Shown here one piece after another: positions 34,847-43,677 of a stretch of 64,000 nucleotides of DNA (position 1 is its first letter; each line of letters opens with the position of its first letter). The notes beneath the pieces were generated by a model that was not told the origin of the DNA, did no database searches, and worked only from the letters and a program-made list of their open reading frames with translations. The position numbers were made by a program, and so were the translations under genes. Source of the stretch: JADKBO01 sp965230345. GTDB lineage: Bacteria > Bacteroidota > Bacteroidia > Chitinophagales > Saprospiraceae. The stretch is taken from positions 1,612,001-1,676,000 of the forward strand of contig CBDDKR010000002.1 of assembly GCA_965230345.1 (NCBI GenBank), given 5' to 3'.

Positions 34847-36205
34847 ATGAAAGTACGACGTATTTCTGATTTTCAAGCAAGGATTATCTTTCCAAATTTT
34901 GATAAAGACTATCAAAAACACTTAAATGGGTTTAAGCAAACAAGATTGGGACAAATTTTTGCATCCATACCATGGGGAAATCTGGTTCGTCAATTTGGGT
35001 TGAAGAAATTTCGTAAAGGGCCTCAATCCATTTTTTGTCCACGTGGAAAGATAGCCTTAATGTTTTTGAAAAACTACTCAGGGCTTTCTGATAAAAAACT
35101 AATCGAACAGCTAAATGGGAACATCCATTACCAGATCTTTTGTAATATACTCTTAGAGCCTGGAGATTTCATTTCGAACTTCAAGATAGTAAGTCAAATT
35201 AGATGTGAACTTGCAGAACGTCTTGATATTGATAAATGTGAACAAATACTCTTCAATAACTGGAAGCCGTATATGAAAAATCTAGATAGTATAACTTGTG
35301 ATGCGACGTGTTATGAAAGTAGTATTAAGTACCCAACAGAAGTTAAGCTACTATATGATTCTGTCCAGTGGATCTACGAACAAATAGGTTCAATATGTAA
35401 GCTATACGGATTGCGTCAACCTAGGACAAAGATCAAAAAATGGACAGCTCGGTCGATCAGTTACAGCAAGATGAAAAAGAAGCGTAAGCAAAAAAGAATC
35501 AGTCTTACAAGAGGGCTACTACGCTTGCTAAAAAAGTTAATTGGAATTATCGACGAATTAGAAATGACATATGGAGCATTAAAGTTAACCCGCCGCTATT
35601 TACAAAGGAGAAGTACGATCAAAAAAATACTGGTACAACAATCAGATAAGTTCTATAATCAAATACATCCCCCAAATGCGATTGTGTCAATAGACAAGCC
35701 TCATATACGTCCAATTGTAAGAGGAAAGGAAATCAAAGGTGTTGAATTTGGAGCAAAACTTCACAAGCTACAAATAGATGGTATTAGTTTTATCGAGCAT
35801 GTGAGCTTTGATGCATATCATGAAGGTAATCGATTAAAAAAGACGATCTGGAAAGCACAGAAAATGACCAAGAAAAAAGTTAAAGTGTTAGGAGCAGATG
35901 CAATATATTCAACCAATGCAAATCGAAGCTATGTAACCAGACGATCAATAAAGACAGAATTTAAATGCAAAGGTAGACCAGGAAGACATAAAGAACATAA
36001 GAGTCAGCTCAGCAAAATGATCACCAAGGAACGAGCGAGCCGTTTGGAGGGAAGCTTCGGAACAGACAAAGAGTACTTTCTTCTGAATAAAATTAAAGCC
36101 CGTACCAAGCAAACGGAAATTTTGTGGATATTTTTCGGTATTCACACTTCCAATGCACTAAATATTGGCAAGCGGATTGCAAAAACAGTAGCTCAAGCAG
36201 CGTGA
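34847..36205 (+). CDS. Transposase of IS copy 2 (DUF772-type)
   Basis: From the ATG at 34847 the protein has 452 residues (MKVRRISDFQ...). It aligns with copy 1 over its whole length, with CPRGKIALMFLKNYSGLSD, LDSITCDATCYES, VLGADAIYSTN and SRLEGSFGTDKE. Identity is about 60% by eye, so the two elements are separate members of one family and not a recent duplication. The frame extends upstream to 34778 through the hairpin, but the shared ATG is the better start. It looks intact. Confidence 0.9.
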   Translation: MKVRRISDFQARIIFPNFDKDYQKHLNGFKQTRLGQIFASIPWGNLVRQFGLKKFRKGPQSIFCPRGKIALMFLKNYSGLSDKKLIEQLNGNIHYQIFCNILLEPGDFISNFKIVSQIRCELAERLDIDKCEQILFNNWKPYMKNLDSITCDATCYESSIKYPTEVKLLYDSVQWIYEQIGSICKLYGLRQPRTKIKKWTARSISYSKMKKKRKQKRISLTRGLLRLLKKLIGIIDELEMTYGALKLTRRYLQRRSTIKKILVQQSDKFYNQIHPPNAIVSIDKPHIRPIVRGKEIKGVEFGAKLHKLQIDGISFIEHVSFDAYHEGNRLKKTIWKAQKMTKKKVKVLGADAIYSTNANRSYVTRRSIKTEFKCKGRPGRHKEHKSQLSKMITKERASRLEGSFGTDKEYFLLNKIKARTKQTEILWIFFGIHTSNALNIGKRIAKTVAQAA

Positions 36206-36297
36206 AAATTTATCCATATTGTAAAAATCAACACCTGCACCATGTGTGGTATGTCCGTTACTTCTGAATATCCCTAAATCAGTTTAATCCGATAGAT

Positions 36298-36777
36298 TTA
36301 AAATAAGGAGTTTGGATTCTTTATTTTCCTACCGGATATCCAAACAACGAATCTAAATAACCCACTTAAAGGTTGAAGAGCATCCCAATGCTCTACAATT
36401 TTACCATCAACTAATCTCCATCTATCTGTGATGATAAAGCCCTTGTTTTTATTGCCTCTGTTTTTGACCTTTGTTGTCATATGGGTATGCGTCATGACCA
36501 TATCTTTACTTGCCATAATATATTTCACATCATAACAATATTCTGGAGAGTTTTTTACAATACCAGCAACTGTTTCTATTACGCCTTCAATTCCGTCTGA
36601 CATCGTAAGATTATGTTGTAAATATCTATGGTCACCAAAGGTTTTACGGATATAATCAAAGTCATGATCATTCATGAGTTTTTGTACAAAGTCAGAAATA
36701 ATCCCAACATTTTTTCTTTCTTCATCTGACCAATGATCTTGTTTTAATTTTTCGAAATCAATTTTCAATAAACTCAT
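36298..36777 (-). CDS. SnoaL-like / NTF2-fold protein
   Basis: The 159-residue protein has the SnoaL-like pattern seen in the 'predicted SnoaL-like aldol condensation' group: YLQHNLTMSDGIEGVIETVAG, the THTHMTTKV strand and IITDRWRLVDGKIVEHWDALQPL. The fold is a small cone-shaped pocket that can be an enzyme or a binding protein. There is no signal peptide. The C-terminal hydrophobic stretch (LFRFVVWISG) is unusual. It lies alone, next to IS copy 2; the function is unknown. Confidence 0.8.
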   Translation of the reverse strand: MSLLKIDFEKLKQDHWSDEERKNVGIISDFVQKLMNDHDFDYIRKTFGDHRYLQHNLTMSDGIEGVIETVAGIVKNSPEYCYDVKYIMASKDMVMTHTHMTTKVKNRGNKNKGFIITDRWRLVDGKIVEHWDALQPLSGLFRFVVWISGRKIKNPNSLF

Positions 36778-36954
36778 TTTTGTTCTTTGATTATATGATA
36801 TAAGAATAACTTAAAATCTACTCATGAACAGTGTTTATGTTCGTATACAAGTAGGTGTTTGATAGCTAAATATACAAATTGTAAAACTAATACCTCTATG
36901 CTTGATCAACTCAAACATAGATTGATTAAAAAGATGTCGGTTAAATGAAATTAA

Positions 36955-38190
36955 TTAATCTTTCTTGCCAAGAATTCTATTCCAGAGTCTGTTGAACATA
37001 TTGGATTCTTCGCCGGGAGGGGGACCTCCTTCGGATTCTCCAAGTTGATAGGATTGACCATCGTCTTCTAGGACAAAGCGAAAAACATAATTATTTTCAT
37101 TGTTGTCTTTTGAAGGATTAAACTGCCCATACCTCAAGTCGTTGATTTGGATTTTGCCATCTGAACGGCGTATTACAGCACAATAATCTTTAGTAAACCA
37201 CTCTAATACTTGTCTTGTTTTATCTGTGGGATAATGTAATAAATGGTAGTTTTTGTTAATTTCTTTTAGGTCAAATTTCTTGGTTTTATCTAGAAGGCTG
37301 TACTGGCCAATCCAAAAGGATGTGTCTGTGTCAACAGTTCCGGACCAGAGAATATTATTTAATATCGTAGGAGAAGTCATATAACGATTGTAGTCGATTT
37401 TTTCCTCTACCAATGTGTTTTCCATCACTTGATTCACCTTCGATTTATTATAAAAGGTAAGCGCCATATACATGGTTGATAGGGCAATTCCAATATAAGT
37501 GAACTTTCTTCGGTTAAAATTAAGCCTTGGATAATGACTTCCTATGAGAAGGAAGGCTCCAAAGGATAAAGTGTAAATAGGATCTGCTACAGAAATATTA
37601 TCCCAAGAAACTCTATAATAGGAAAAAGGAGCAAAAAGTTGAGTTCCATATACAGTGAAACAATCTAGTATTGGATGGGTGAAAATGGCCCAGAAAAAGA
37701 AGAAATACCACTTTTTGAATGAGATATTAGTGTCGATGTCTAGAGTTGTTTTGCGGGCCACCCATATTCGTCTGATGAGATAAATGGAAAGAAGTAAACA
37801 GGGGAGTCCACAAATTATAAGGCCTGTTGTTCCTCCAAATACATACCCTGCAAGTCCAAATACACCAACAAGAATTAATGTAAATATGGTGGATAAAACA
37901 GACCCAAGAGTCCTGACCCAAGAAATTCTATAATACTCTTTATCATAAAATGTTTTGGCAAAATAAGCAATAAGAAAGGAAAAGGTTAGAGCGAAAAAAA
38001 TGGAGTGAGATATTCCTCTGTGGAAGGCTAAAGAATCCAACCTGTTCATAAAAATGCTTCCAACGATAGTGTCTAAATCAGGAATGGTGCCTGCTATAGC
38101 GCCCCAAACCATAGCTTTATTTCCTAATTTTTTTCCTAATATTACCTCGCCAACTGCTGCACCTAGGACGACTTGCGTCAATGAATCCAT
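36955..38190 (-). CDS. YdjM-like membrane metal-dependent hydrolase
   Basis: The 411-residue protein begins MDSLTQVVLGAAVGEVILGKK, the DUF457/YdjM N-terminus. It has the metal-site motifs GTIPDLDTI and LAFHRGISHSIFF, then a further His in WAIFTHPILDCFTVYG. Four to six membrane segments follow. The C-terminal ~150 residues are soluble (DTDTSFWIGQYSLL... LRYGQFNP). It is a predicted inner-membrane hydrolase. It starts nine bases after rnc, so fabF-rnc-ydjM probably form one transcript. The substrate is unknown. Confidence 0.88.
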   Translation of the reverse strand: MDSLTQVVLGAAVGEVILGKKLGNKAMVWGAIAGTIPDLDTIVGSIFMNRLDSLAFHRGISHSIFFALTFSFLIAYFAKTFYDKEYYRISWVRTLGSVLSTIFTLILVGVFGLAGYVFGGTTGLIICGLPCLLLSIYLIRRIWVARKTTLDIDTNISFKKWYFFFFWAIFTHPILDCFTVYGTQLFAPFSYYRVSWDNISVADPIYTLSFGAFLLIGSHYPRLNFNRRKFTYIGIALSTMYMALTFYNKSKVNQVMENTLVEEKIDYNRYMTSPTILNNILWSGTVDTDTSFWIGQYSLLDKTKKFDLKEINKNYHLLHYPTDKTRQVLEWFTKDYCAVIRRSDGKIQINDLRYGQFNPSKDNNENNYVFRFVLEDDGQSYQLGESEGGPPPGEESNMFNRLWNRILGKKD

Positions 38191-38199
38191 CTTGTAATT

Positions 38200-38922
38200 C
38201 TACGATTGAATATTTAATATTTTTATTGCCATAGCTGAAGCGGTTTGCTCTGCCGCTTTTTTATTGAAATCTTGAGCCGTAGCAATATCATTTCCATCTA
38301 ACGTTACTGCAACAGTGAAAAAATCTCTTTTGTTTTGCTTCAATCGTGAAATTAGACGAAATGCCACATCTTTATTGTATTTCTGACACCACTCTAATAG
38401 TATGCTCTTATGATTGTCGTTAAGAGTTTCTAATTCATGGATATCCAGATATTTGGTTAGAATATTCCTTATTAAATAATTCTTTGTTTTAGTATAACCA
38501 AACTCTAAGTAAATGGCTCCAATAATGGCTTCTAATGCATTCCCAAGCATGGAGTTGCTGATTTTGCCATTTGAGTATTCGGTAAGTAAAATGTCAAGAC
38601 CCATTTTTTCACCGATTTCATTAAGGGTTTTTCTTTTGACAATCTTAGATCTCATTTTGGTTAAGAATCCCTCATCTTTTGCTGGATATTTTTGATACAA
38701 AAATTCGGCGACAACAGCAGAAAGAATGGAATCTCCTAAGTACTCTAATCGTTCATTGCTGGCTTTATAACCATTACTACTTTTGTTTAACGACTTGTGA
38801 TAAAATGCCCTTTTGAACAAAGCAATGTACGCCGGAGTAAAACCTATGATGGGTTTTAACTTTCGTGTAAACTCTTTGTCACTCGATAAATAGTAGTTAT
38901 AAGCTCTAACAATGGTCTTCAC
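38200..38922 (-). CDS. rnc: Ribonuclease III
   Basis: The 240-residue protein has the RNase III signature NERLEYLGDSILSAVVAEFLY (about 57-77), the second acidic site GNALEAIIGAIYLEFGY, and a double-stranded RNA-binding domain at about 165-238 (SILLEWCQKYNKDVAF... KKAAEQTASAMAIKIL). It cuts double-stranded RNA in rRNA and mRNA processing. It lies one base after fabF, the usual Bacteroidota arrangement, though acpP, normally upstream of fabF, is not here. Confidence 0.95.
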   Translation of the reverse strand: MKTIVRAYNYYLSSDKEFTRKLKPIIGFTPAYIALFKRAFYHKSLNKSSNGYKASNERLEYLGDSILSAVVAEFLYQKYPAKDEGFLTKMRSKIVKRKTLNEIGEKMGLDILLTEYSNGKISNSMLGNALEAIIGAIYLEFGYTKTKNYLIRNILTKYLDIHELETLNDNHKSILLEWCQKYNKDVAFRLISRLKQNKRDFFTVAVTLDGNDIATAQDFNKKAAEQTASAMAIKILNIQS

Positions 38923-38923
38923 A

Positions 38924-40168
38924 CTAATCGATGCTTTTGATCACAACAGAAGCATTATGTCCTCCAAAACCGAAGGTATTACTTAGTGCTACTTTTACTT
39001 TTCTTTCTTGAGCAGAGTTAAATGTAAAATTAAGTTTAGGATCAAAAGCAGGATCAACAGTTTCGTGATTAATTGTCGGAGGAATGGTGCCTCTTGTAAT
39101 TGCCCCAATGCATGCGATAGCTTCAATAGCTCCAGCAGCTCCAAGCAAGTGTCCTGTCATAGATTTGGTACTACTTATATTCAAATTGTAAGCATGGTCA
39201 CCAAATACGTTTTGAATGGCTTTCGACTCGGCAATATCACCTAATGGAGTAGATGTACCATGAACATTGATATAATCAATATCTTCAGGATTTAAACCAG
39301 CATCTTTTACCGCCAACTTCATAACGTTAGATGCTCCCAATCCTTCTGGATGTGGTGCAGTCATATGATGAGCATCGGCAGTCATTCCAACACCTACTAT
39401 TTCAGCAATTATATTAGCACCTCTGCTTTTAGCATGTTCATATTCTTCCAAAATCAAAGCCCCTGCACCTTCACCCAACACAAATCCATCACGATTTAAA
39501 TCAAATGGTCTACTAGCTGTTTGAGGATCGTCATTCCTTTCAGATAAAGCCTTCATTGATGAGAATCCACCAATTCCTGCTTTAGTTACGGCAGCTTCTG
39601 AACCTCCTGTAATCATAATATCCGCCCTATTGTATCGAATGTAGTCGAAAGCGTTTGCAATAGCATGAGTTGAAGATGCGCATGCAGAAACCGTGGCATA
39701 ATTTGGACCTCTAAAATTATACTTTATGCTGATCATTCCCGCAGCGATGTCAGCTATTAATTTAGGAATGAGAAATGGTGAGTATTTTGGTGCACCTTCT
39801 CTAAGTGCAGCCTCCTCAATATCGTGTTCTATGGTTTCGAATCCGCCAATTCCACTTCCCCAAATTACTCCAGCACGATCTGGGTCAATATTCTCTAAAT
39901 CAAAGCCAGCTTGATCCATGGCTTCATGAGTTGTAGCAAGGGCATAATGCGTAAAAGGATCCATTCTCCTTAACTCTCTACGATGAATGATTTGACTAGC
40001 ATCAAAATCCTTAACCTCACATGCAAATCTAGTTTTAAAAAGACTAGCATCAAATCTAGTTATTGTATCAGCTCCACTACGACCTTCCATTAAAGCATCG
40101 ATATAGTCCTTAGTGGTATTCCCTATTGGAGTAAGAGAACCAAGGCCAGTAACTACAACTCTTCTCAT
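38924..40168 (-). CDS. fabF: 3-oxoacyl-ACP synthase II
   Basis: The 414-residue condensing enzyme has the full catalytic set: C163 in TVSACASSTHAIA, H303 in NVHGTSTPLGD and H340 in SMTGHLLGAAGAIEA. It elongates acyl-ACP in fatty acid synthesis. Length is normal for FabF. The C-terminus NTFGFGGHNASVV is typical. It is the first gene before rnc. No acyl carrier protein gene is found in the ~520 bases upstream. Confidence 0.96.
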   Translation of the reverse strand: MRRVVVTGLGSLTPIGNTTKDYIDALMEGRSGADTITRFDASLFKTRFACEVKDFDASQIIHRRELRRMDPFTHYALATTHEAMDQAGFDLENIDPDRAGVIWGSGIGGFETIEHDIEEAALREGAPKYSPFLIPKLIADIAAGMISIKYNFRGPNYATVSACASSTHAIANAFDYIRYNRADIMITGGSEAAVTKAGIGGFSSMKALSERNDDPQTASRPFDLNRDGFVLGEGAGALILEEYEHAKSRGANIIAEIVGVGMTADAHHMTAPHPEGLGASNVMKLAVKDAGLNPEDIDYINVHGTSTPLGDIAESKAIQNVFGDHAYNLNISSTKSMTGHLLGAAGAIEAIACIGAITRGTIPPTINHETVDPAFDPKLNFTFNSAQERKVKVALSNTFGFGGHNASVVIKSID

Positions 40169-40690
40169 ATCTAAATATTTAGTATTTTGAAGGCCAAAAT
40201 TGCAACATTTTTTGAAATTATTAGGCTTCTTATACGCATTTTTTAGTAAGACTCAGCCCACAATAAAGATATTTAGACTATGAAATTGTACAGTATTGAT
40301 AAACGATTAGAGGTTTAATTGCGTAAAGAAAAGTAGTCAAGAGCCATAGATTTACTACATTGACCTGATTGGAACAAATGTTTCATCACTCAAGAATTAA
40401 TTTCGAAATATACTTTTCTGCCTAAGGATAATACTTGTTATGGAGTCGTAAGTAGTCTTTTTTGTACTTAAGATGTTTTGAATTTATGAAGTACTATTGA
40501 GGGTGGTACAAGTTTTAACAGATTTATGTGAAAAGGTATTTTTGTTTTAAATAAATCACTTCTTTTATTTTATTGTGCTTTCAGCACTCATAACAAGGTT
40601 CCAATGCTAAATCATTTGAAGTATAAAAAAGTGTAGTAGTTTAATCCTTATATTTGTGTCAAATTAATGGATTATAAATAAATATAAAAT
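40169..40690. other. Intergenic region between fabF and the thiolase gene
   Basis: This divergent region has a -7 box for the thiolase gene near its right end. No acpP-like frame, hairpin or repeat is seen. Confidence 0.5.
40649..40656 (+). promoter_or_regulatory. -7 box of the thiolase gene
   Basis: TATATTTG matches TAnnTTTG exactly, 34 bases before the start; no TTG at the right -33 spacing. Confidence 0.5.
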
Positions 40691-41866
40691 ATGAAGAAGG
40701 TATTCATAGTGAGTGCGGTTCGAACGCCAATGGGTAGTTTTGGAGGAAGTTTATCGAGTTTTTCTGCTACTGAATTAGGCTCTTTTGCTATTAAGGGAGC
40801 TTATGATGGTTTAATCGACGCGGATAAAATTGAGGAAGTTTATTTTGGTAACGTTTGTCAGGCTAATTTAGGTCAAGCACCAGCAAGACAAGCCGCGATT
40901 AAAGCAGGGTTGTCATTAAATGTACCATGTACAACTGTTAATAAAGTATGTTCTTCAGGTATGAAGTCGGTTATGTTGGGCGCACAATCAATCATGCTTG
41001 GAATGAATGAAGTAGTAATGACAGGAGGTATGGAAAGCATGTCTAACATACCTTTTTATCTACCAAAGATGAGGTGGGGAGCAAAATATGGAACTTCAAA
41101 AGTTGTTGATGGATTACAGCATGATGGTTTGACAGATGCTTATGATCAACAAGCAATGGGTGTTTCTGCGGATGCAACGGCTGAAAAATATGGTATAAGT
41201 AGAGAAGAACAAGATAGATTTACCATTCAATCGTATGAAAGATCTGCGACAGCTACAAAAGAGGGTAAATTCAAAGATGAAATTATCCCTGTATCAGTGC
41301 CTCAGAGAAAAGGTGATCCTTTAATCATTTCAGAGGATGAAGAATATAAAAAAGTGAAATTTGAAAAGATTCCTGCTCTTAGGCCTGCATTTACTAAGGA
41401 AGGTACTGTTACAGCTGCTAATGCTTCAACGATTAATGATGGAGCTTCTGCCATTCTTTTGGCTAGTGAAGATGCTGTAAAAAAATATGGCCTTTCACCA
41501 ATTGCCGAAATTGTATCTTTTGCTGACGCAGCTCATGAGCCACAGTGGTTTACTACAGCTCCTACAAAGGCAGCACCAAAAGCTTTGGAAAGAGCAAAAT
41601 TGGGAATTAATGATGTAGACTTTTTCGAGGTAAATGAAGCTTTTGCAGTCGTTACAATGGCATTTAATCAAGAGCTTAATGTTAGCGAAGATAAAGTTAA
41701 TGTTCATGGTGGTGCGGTTTCATTGGGACATCCTCTTGGAGCGTCTGGCGCTCGTATTTTAACAACACTTAATCATGTATTACGCTCTAATGATGGAGAA
41801 ATTGGATGCGCTACCTTATGTAATGGTGGTGGTGGTGCAAGTGCAATCGTTATCAAGAGAGTATAA
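40691..41866 (+). CDS. Acetyl-CoA acetyltransferase (thiolase)
   Basis: The 391-residue protein is a standard thiolase: nucleophile C87 in NKVCSSGMKS, NEAFAVV, the His of GGAVSLGHPLGASGARI and the second Cys in LCNGGGGASA. It joins or splits acetoacetyl-CoA or longer 3-ketoacyl-CoAs. With the dehydrogenase near 29 kb it could take part in beta-oxidation or phenylacetate breakdown, but it stands alone with its own promoter box and terminator. Whether it is biosynthetic or degradative cannot be read from sequence. Confidence 0.94.
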   Translation: MKKVFIVSAVRTPMGSFGGSLSSFSATELGSFAIKGAYDGLIDADKIEEVYFGNVCQANLGQAPARQAAIKAGLSLNVPCTTVNKVCSSGMKSVMLGAQSIMLGMNEVVMTGGMESMSNIPFYLPKMRWGAKYGTSKVVDGLQHDGLTDAYDQQAMGVSADATAEKYGISREEQDRFTIQSYERSATATKEGKFKDEIIPVSVPQRKGDPLIISEDEEYKKVKFEKIPALRPAFTKEGTVTAANASTINDGASAILLASEDAVKKYGLSPIAEIVSFADAAHEPQWFTTAPTKAAPKALERAKLGINDVDFFEVNEAFAVVTMAFNQELNVSEDKVNVHGGAVSLGHPLGASGARILTTLNHVLRSNDGEIGCATLCNGGGGASAIVIKRV

Positions 41867-41890
41867 TATCTAGAGCATAAATAATAATAG

Positions 41891-41934
41891 GAGACTTATC
41901 GTAATTAATTTTATGGTAAGTCTCTTTGTATTTT
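41891..41934 (+). terminator. Terminator of the thiolase gene
   Basis: GAGACTTATCGTAA (41891-41904) pairs with TTATGGTAAGTCTC (41911-41924, two G-T pairs), followed by TTTGTATTTT. Confidence 0.8.
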
Positions 41935-41975
41935 AACTTTCTTTCTTTTGTAAAAGATTAGAATGAACTTGTGAC

Positions 41976-43661
41976 ATGTCTAAAGATTCTTTACTACATC
42001 AATTTAGTAGCTCAATAGATCATATAGACCTTCCTGAAAGGTTTACTTTTCCTTTTTATTATACACCTCATAAACTAGCAGTTTTGGCGTGTGAAGAGCT
42101 GCAAGTACATATCGAAAAAGAATCTTTGCAATGGACACATAATTTTGGTCTTGATCCGTCTCAGGATGGATTGATTATTGGTAAGATGTTTGGTGTGTTG
42201 GTTGTTAAGGATGCAAATGGAAAATTGGGTTATTTGGCCGCATTCTCAGGCAAGCTCAATAACAGTAATTTTATTGAGGGTTTTGTTCCTCCTATTTACG
42301 ATACATTGGATACAAGTGGCTTTTATAAAATAGGTGAGCAGGAACTTAATGAACTTAATAAAAAAATTGAAATCTTAGAATCCAATCCGGTTATCCATGA
42401 TCTTAGGGATCAACAAGATCGTATGGAAAAAAGGGCTGAAGCTGCTATCAAAGAGATTAGGGCGTTTAATAAGTCCGAAAAAACACGAAGGAAAAGTCTC
42501 CGGGAAGAAAAGAATAATTGCTTAACTGAAGAGGAATATTTGCTTTTTGATGAAACACTTAAGAAGGAAAGTATTAGACAAAGTTATCGATTAAAAGATG
42601 CAATACGTTTTTGGGAAAAAGAACTTCAATGTATTAAAGACAAGATTTCTGATTTGCAAGATGAAATTGATCAATTAAAAGAAAATAGAAAGCAGAAATC
42701 CAACTTTTTACAATCCGAGTTACATAAGCAGTATGTTTTTTTCAATGGTCAAGGGAAGAAAGAGAACTTGATTAATATTTTTGATGAGTATAGTGGCGAT
42801 TTTCCTCCTGCGGGAACGGGAGAATGTGCTGCCCCCAAGTTACTCCAGTATGCCTATATGCATGAGTGCACACCAATAACTATGGCTGAATTTTGGTGGG
42901 GAGCGTCACCAAAGTCTGAAATTCGAAAACATAAAAACTATTACCCAGCGTGTCGAGGGAAATGTGAACCTGTCTTAGGGTATATGTTGGAGGGAATAAC
43001 TACAGACCCCAATCCAATGATGAAGAATACTTCGGCTGGTGCAAAAATTGAAATCATTTTTGAAGATGATTATATGCTCGCTATTAATAAGCCACCCGAA
43101 ATGTTGTCTGTAAGAGGAAAAAACGTGACTGATTCTGTTCAGGAAAGAATGAGAAAGGCCTATCCTCATGTAGATGGCCCTATGATCGTTCACAGACTAG
43201 ATATGTCTACCTCTGGTATTATGTTGCTTGCAAAATCTATGGAAGTGTACAAGAACCTTCAGCAACAATTCATTAAAAGGTCGATCAAAAAACGATACGT
43301 TGCTATGTTGGATGGGGAGATCGATCAGCAATCGGGGACGATTGATTTGCCATTAAGAGTTGATCTAAACGATAGACCGAGACAATTGGTTTGTTTTGAA
43401 CATGGTAAATCAGCATTAACTAAATGGGAGAAAATAGGGGTGAAGAAGGGAAAAACTAGGGTTTATTTCTATCCTCATACTGGGAGAACACATCAGTTAA
43501 GGGTTCATGCCGCACATGTGAACGGGTTGGAAGCTCCAATCGTTGGTGATGATCTTTACGGAGTGAAATCAAATCGATTACATCTTCATGCTGAGCAAAT
43601 CATTTTTAAACATCCAGTTTCAAACGACGAAATGTGTTTGAATGTCAGCCCAGATTTTTAG
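41976..43661 (+). CDS. RluA-family pseudouridine synthase with long N-terminal extension
   Basis: The 561-residue protein has a C-terminal RluA domain (about 355-560). The catalytic Asp (about 407) lies in HRLDMSTSGIMLLAKS, followed by KRYVAMLDGEI and GRTHQLRVHAAHVNG. The first ~350 residues are an extension with a long charged coiled coil (about 120-250) and a Cys-containing segment (GTGECAAPKLLQYA, MAEFWWGASPKSE, YYPACRGKCEPVL). The extension is known in some bacterial RluA proteins, but its role is not established. The RNA target is unknown (rRNA or tRNA). Confidence 0.92.
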   Translation: MSKDSLLHQFSSSIDHIDLPERFTFPFYYTPHKLAVLACEELQVHIEKESLQWTHNFGLDPSQDGLIIGKMFGVLVVKDANGKLGYLAAFSGKLNNSNFIEGFVPPIYDTLDTSGFYKIGEQELNELNKKIEILESNPVIHDLRDQQDRMEKRAEAAIKEIRAFNKSEKTRRKSLREEKNNCLTEEEYLLFDETLKKESIRQSYRLKDAIRFWEKELQCIKDKISDLQDEIDQLKENRKQKSNFLQSELHKQYVFFNGQGKKENLINIFDEYSGDFPPAGTGECAAPKLLQYAYMHECTPITMAEFWWGASPKSEIRKHKNYYPACRGKCEPVLGYMLEGITTDPNPMMKNTSAGAKIEIIFEDDYMLAINKPPEMLSVRGKNVTDSVQERMRKAYPHVDGPMIVHRLDMSTSGIMLLAKSMEVYKNLQQQFIKRSIKKRYVAMLDGEIDQQSGTIDLPLRVDLNDRPRQLVCFEHGKSALTKWEKIGVKKGKTRVYFYPHTGRTHQLRVHAAHVNGLEAPIVGDDLYGVKSNRLHLHAEQIIFKHPVSNDEMCLNVSPDF

Positions 43662-43677
43662 GTGATGGATTTAATAT

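Larger units (their letters stand above)
34723..36276 (+). mobile_element. IS with DUF772-type transposase, copy 2
   Basis: Ends TAGGGATACTCAGAAGTG and, read inward, TAGGGATATTCAGAAG match those of copy 1 near 24 kb. Length is about 1.55 kb and the orientation is the same. It lies only 35 bases from the IS1182-family element. No convincing target duplication is seen (AATAGT on the left, AATCAG on the right). Confidence 0.85.

Noticed and set aside
24043..36276. A 12-kb composite transposon bounded by two direct copies of the same IS
   Set aside because: The transposases are only about 60% identical, the ends differ, and the genes between are ordinary chromosomal ones. The copies are separate insertions.
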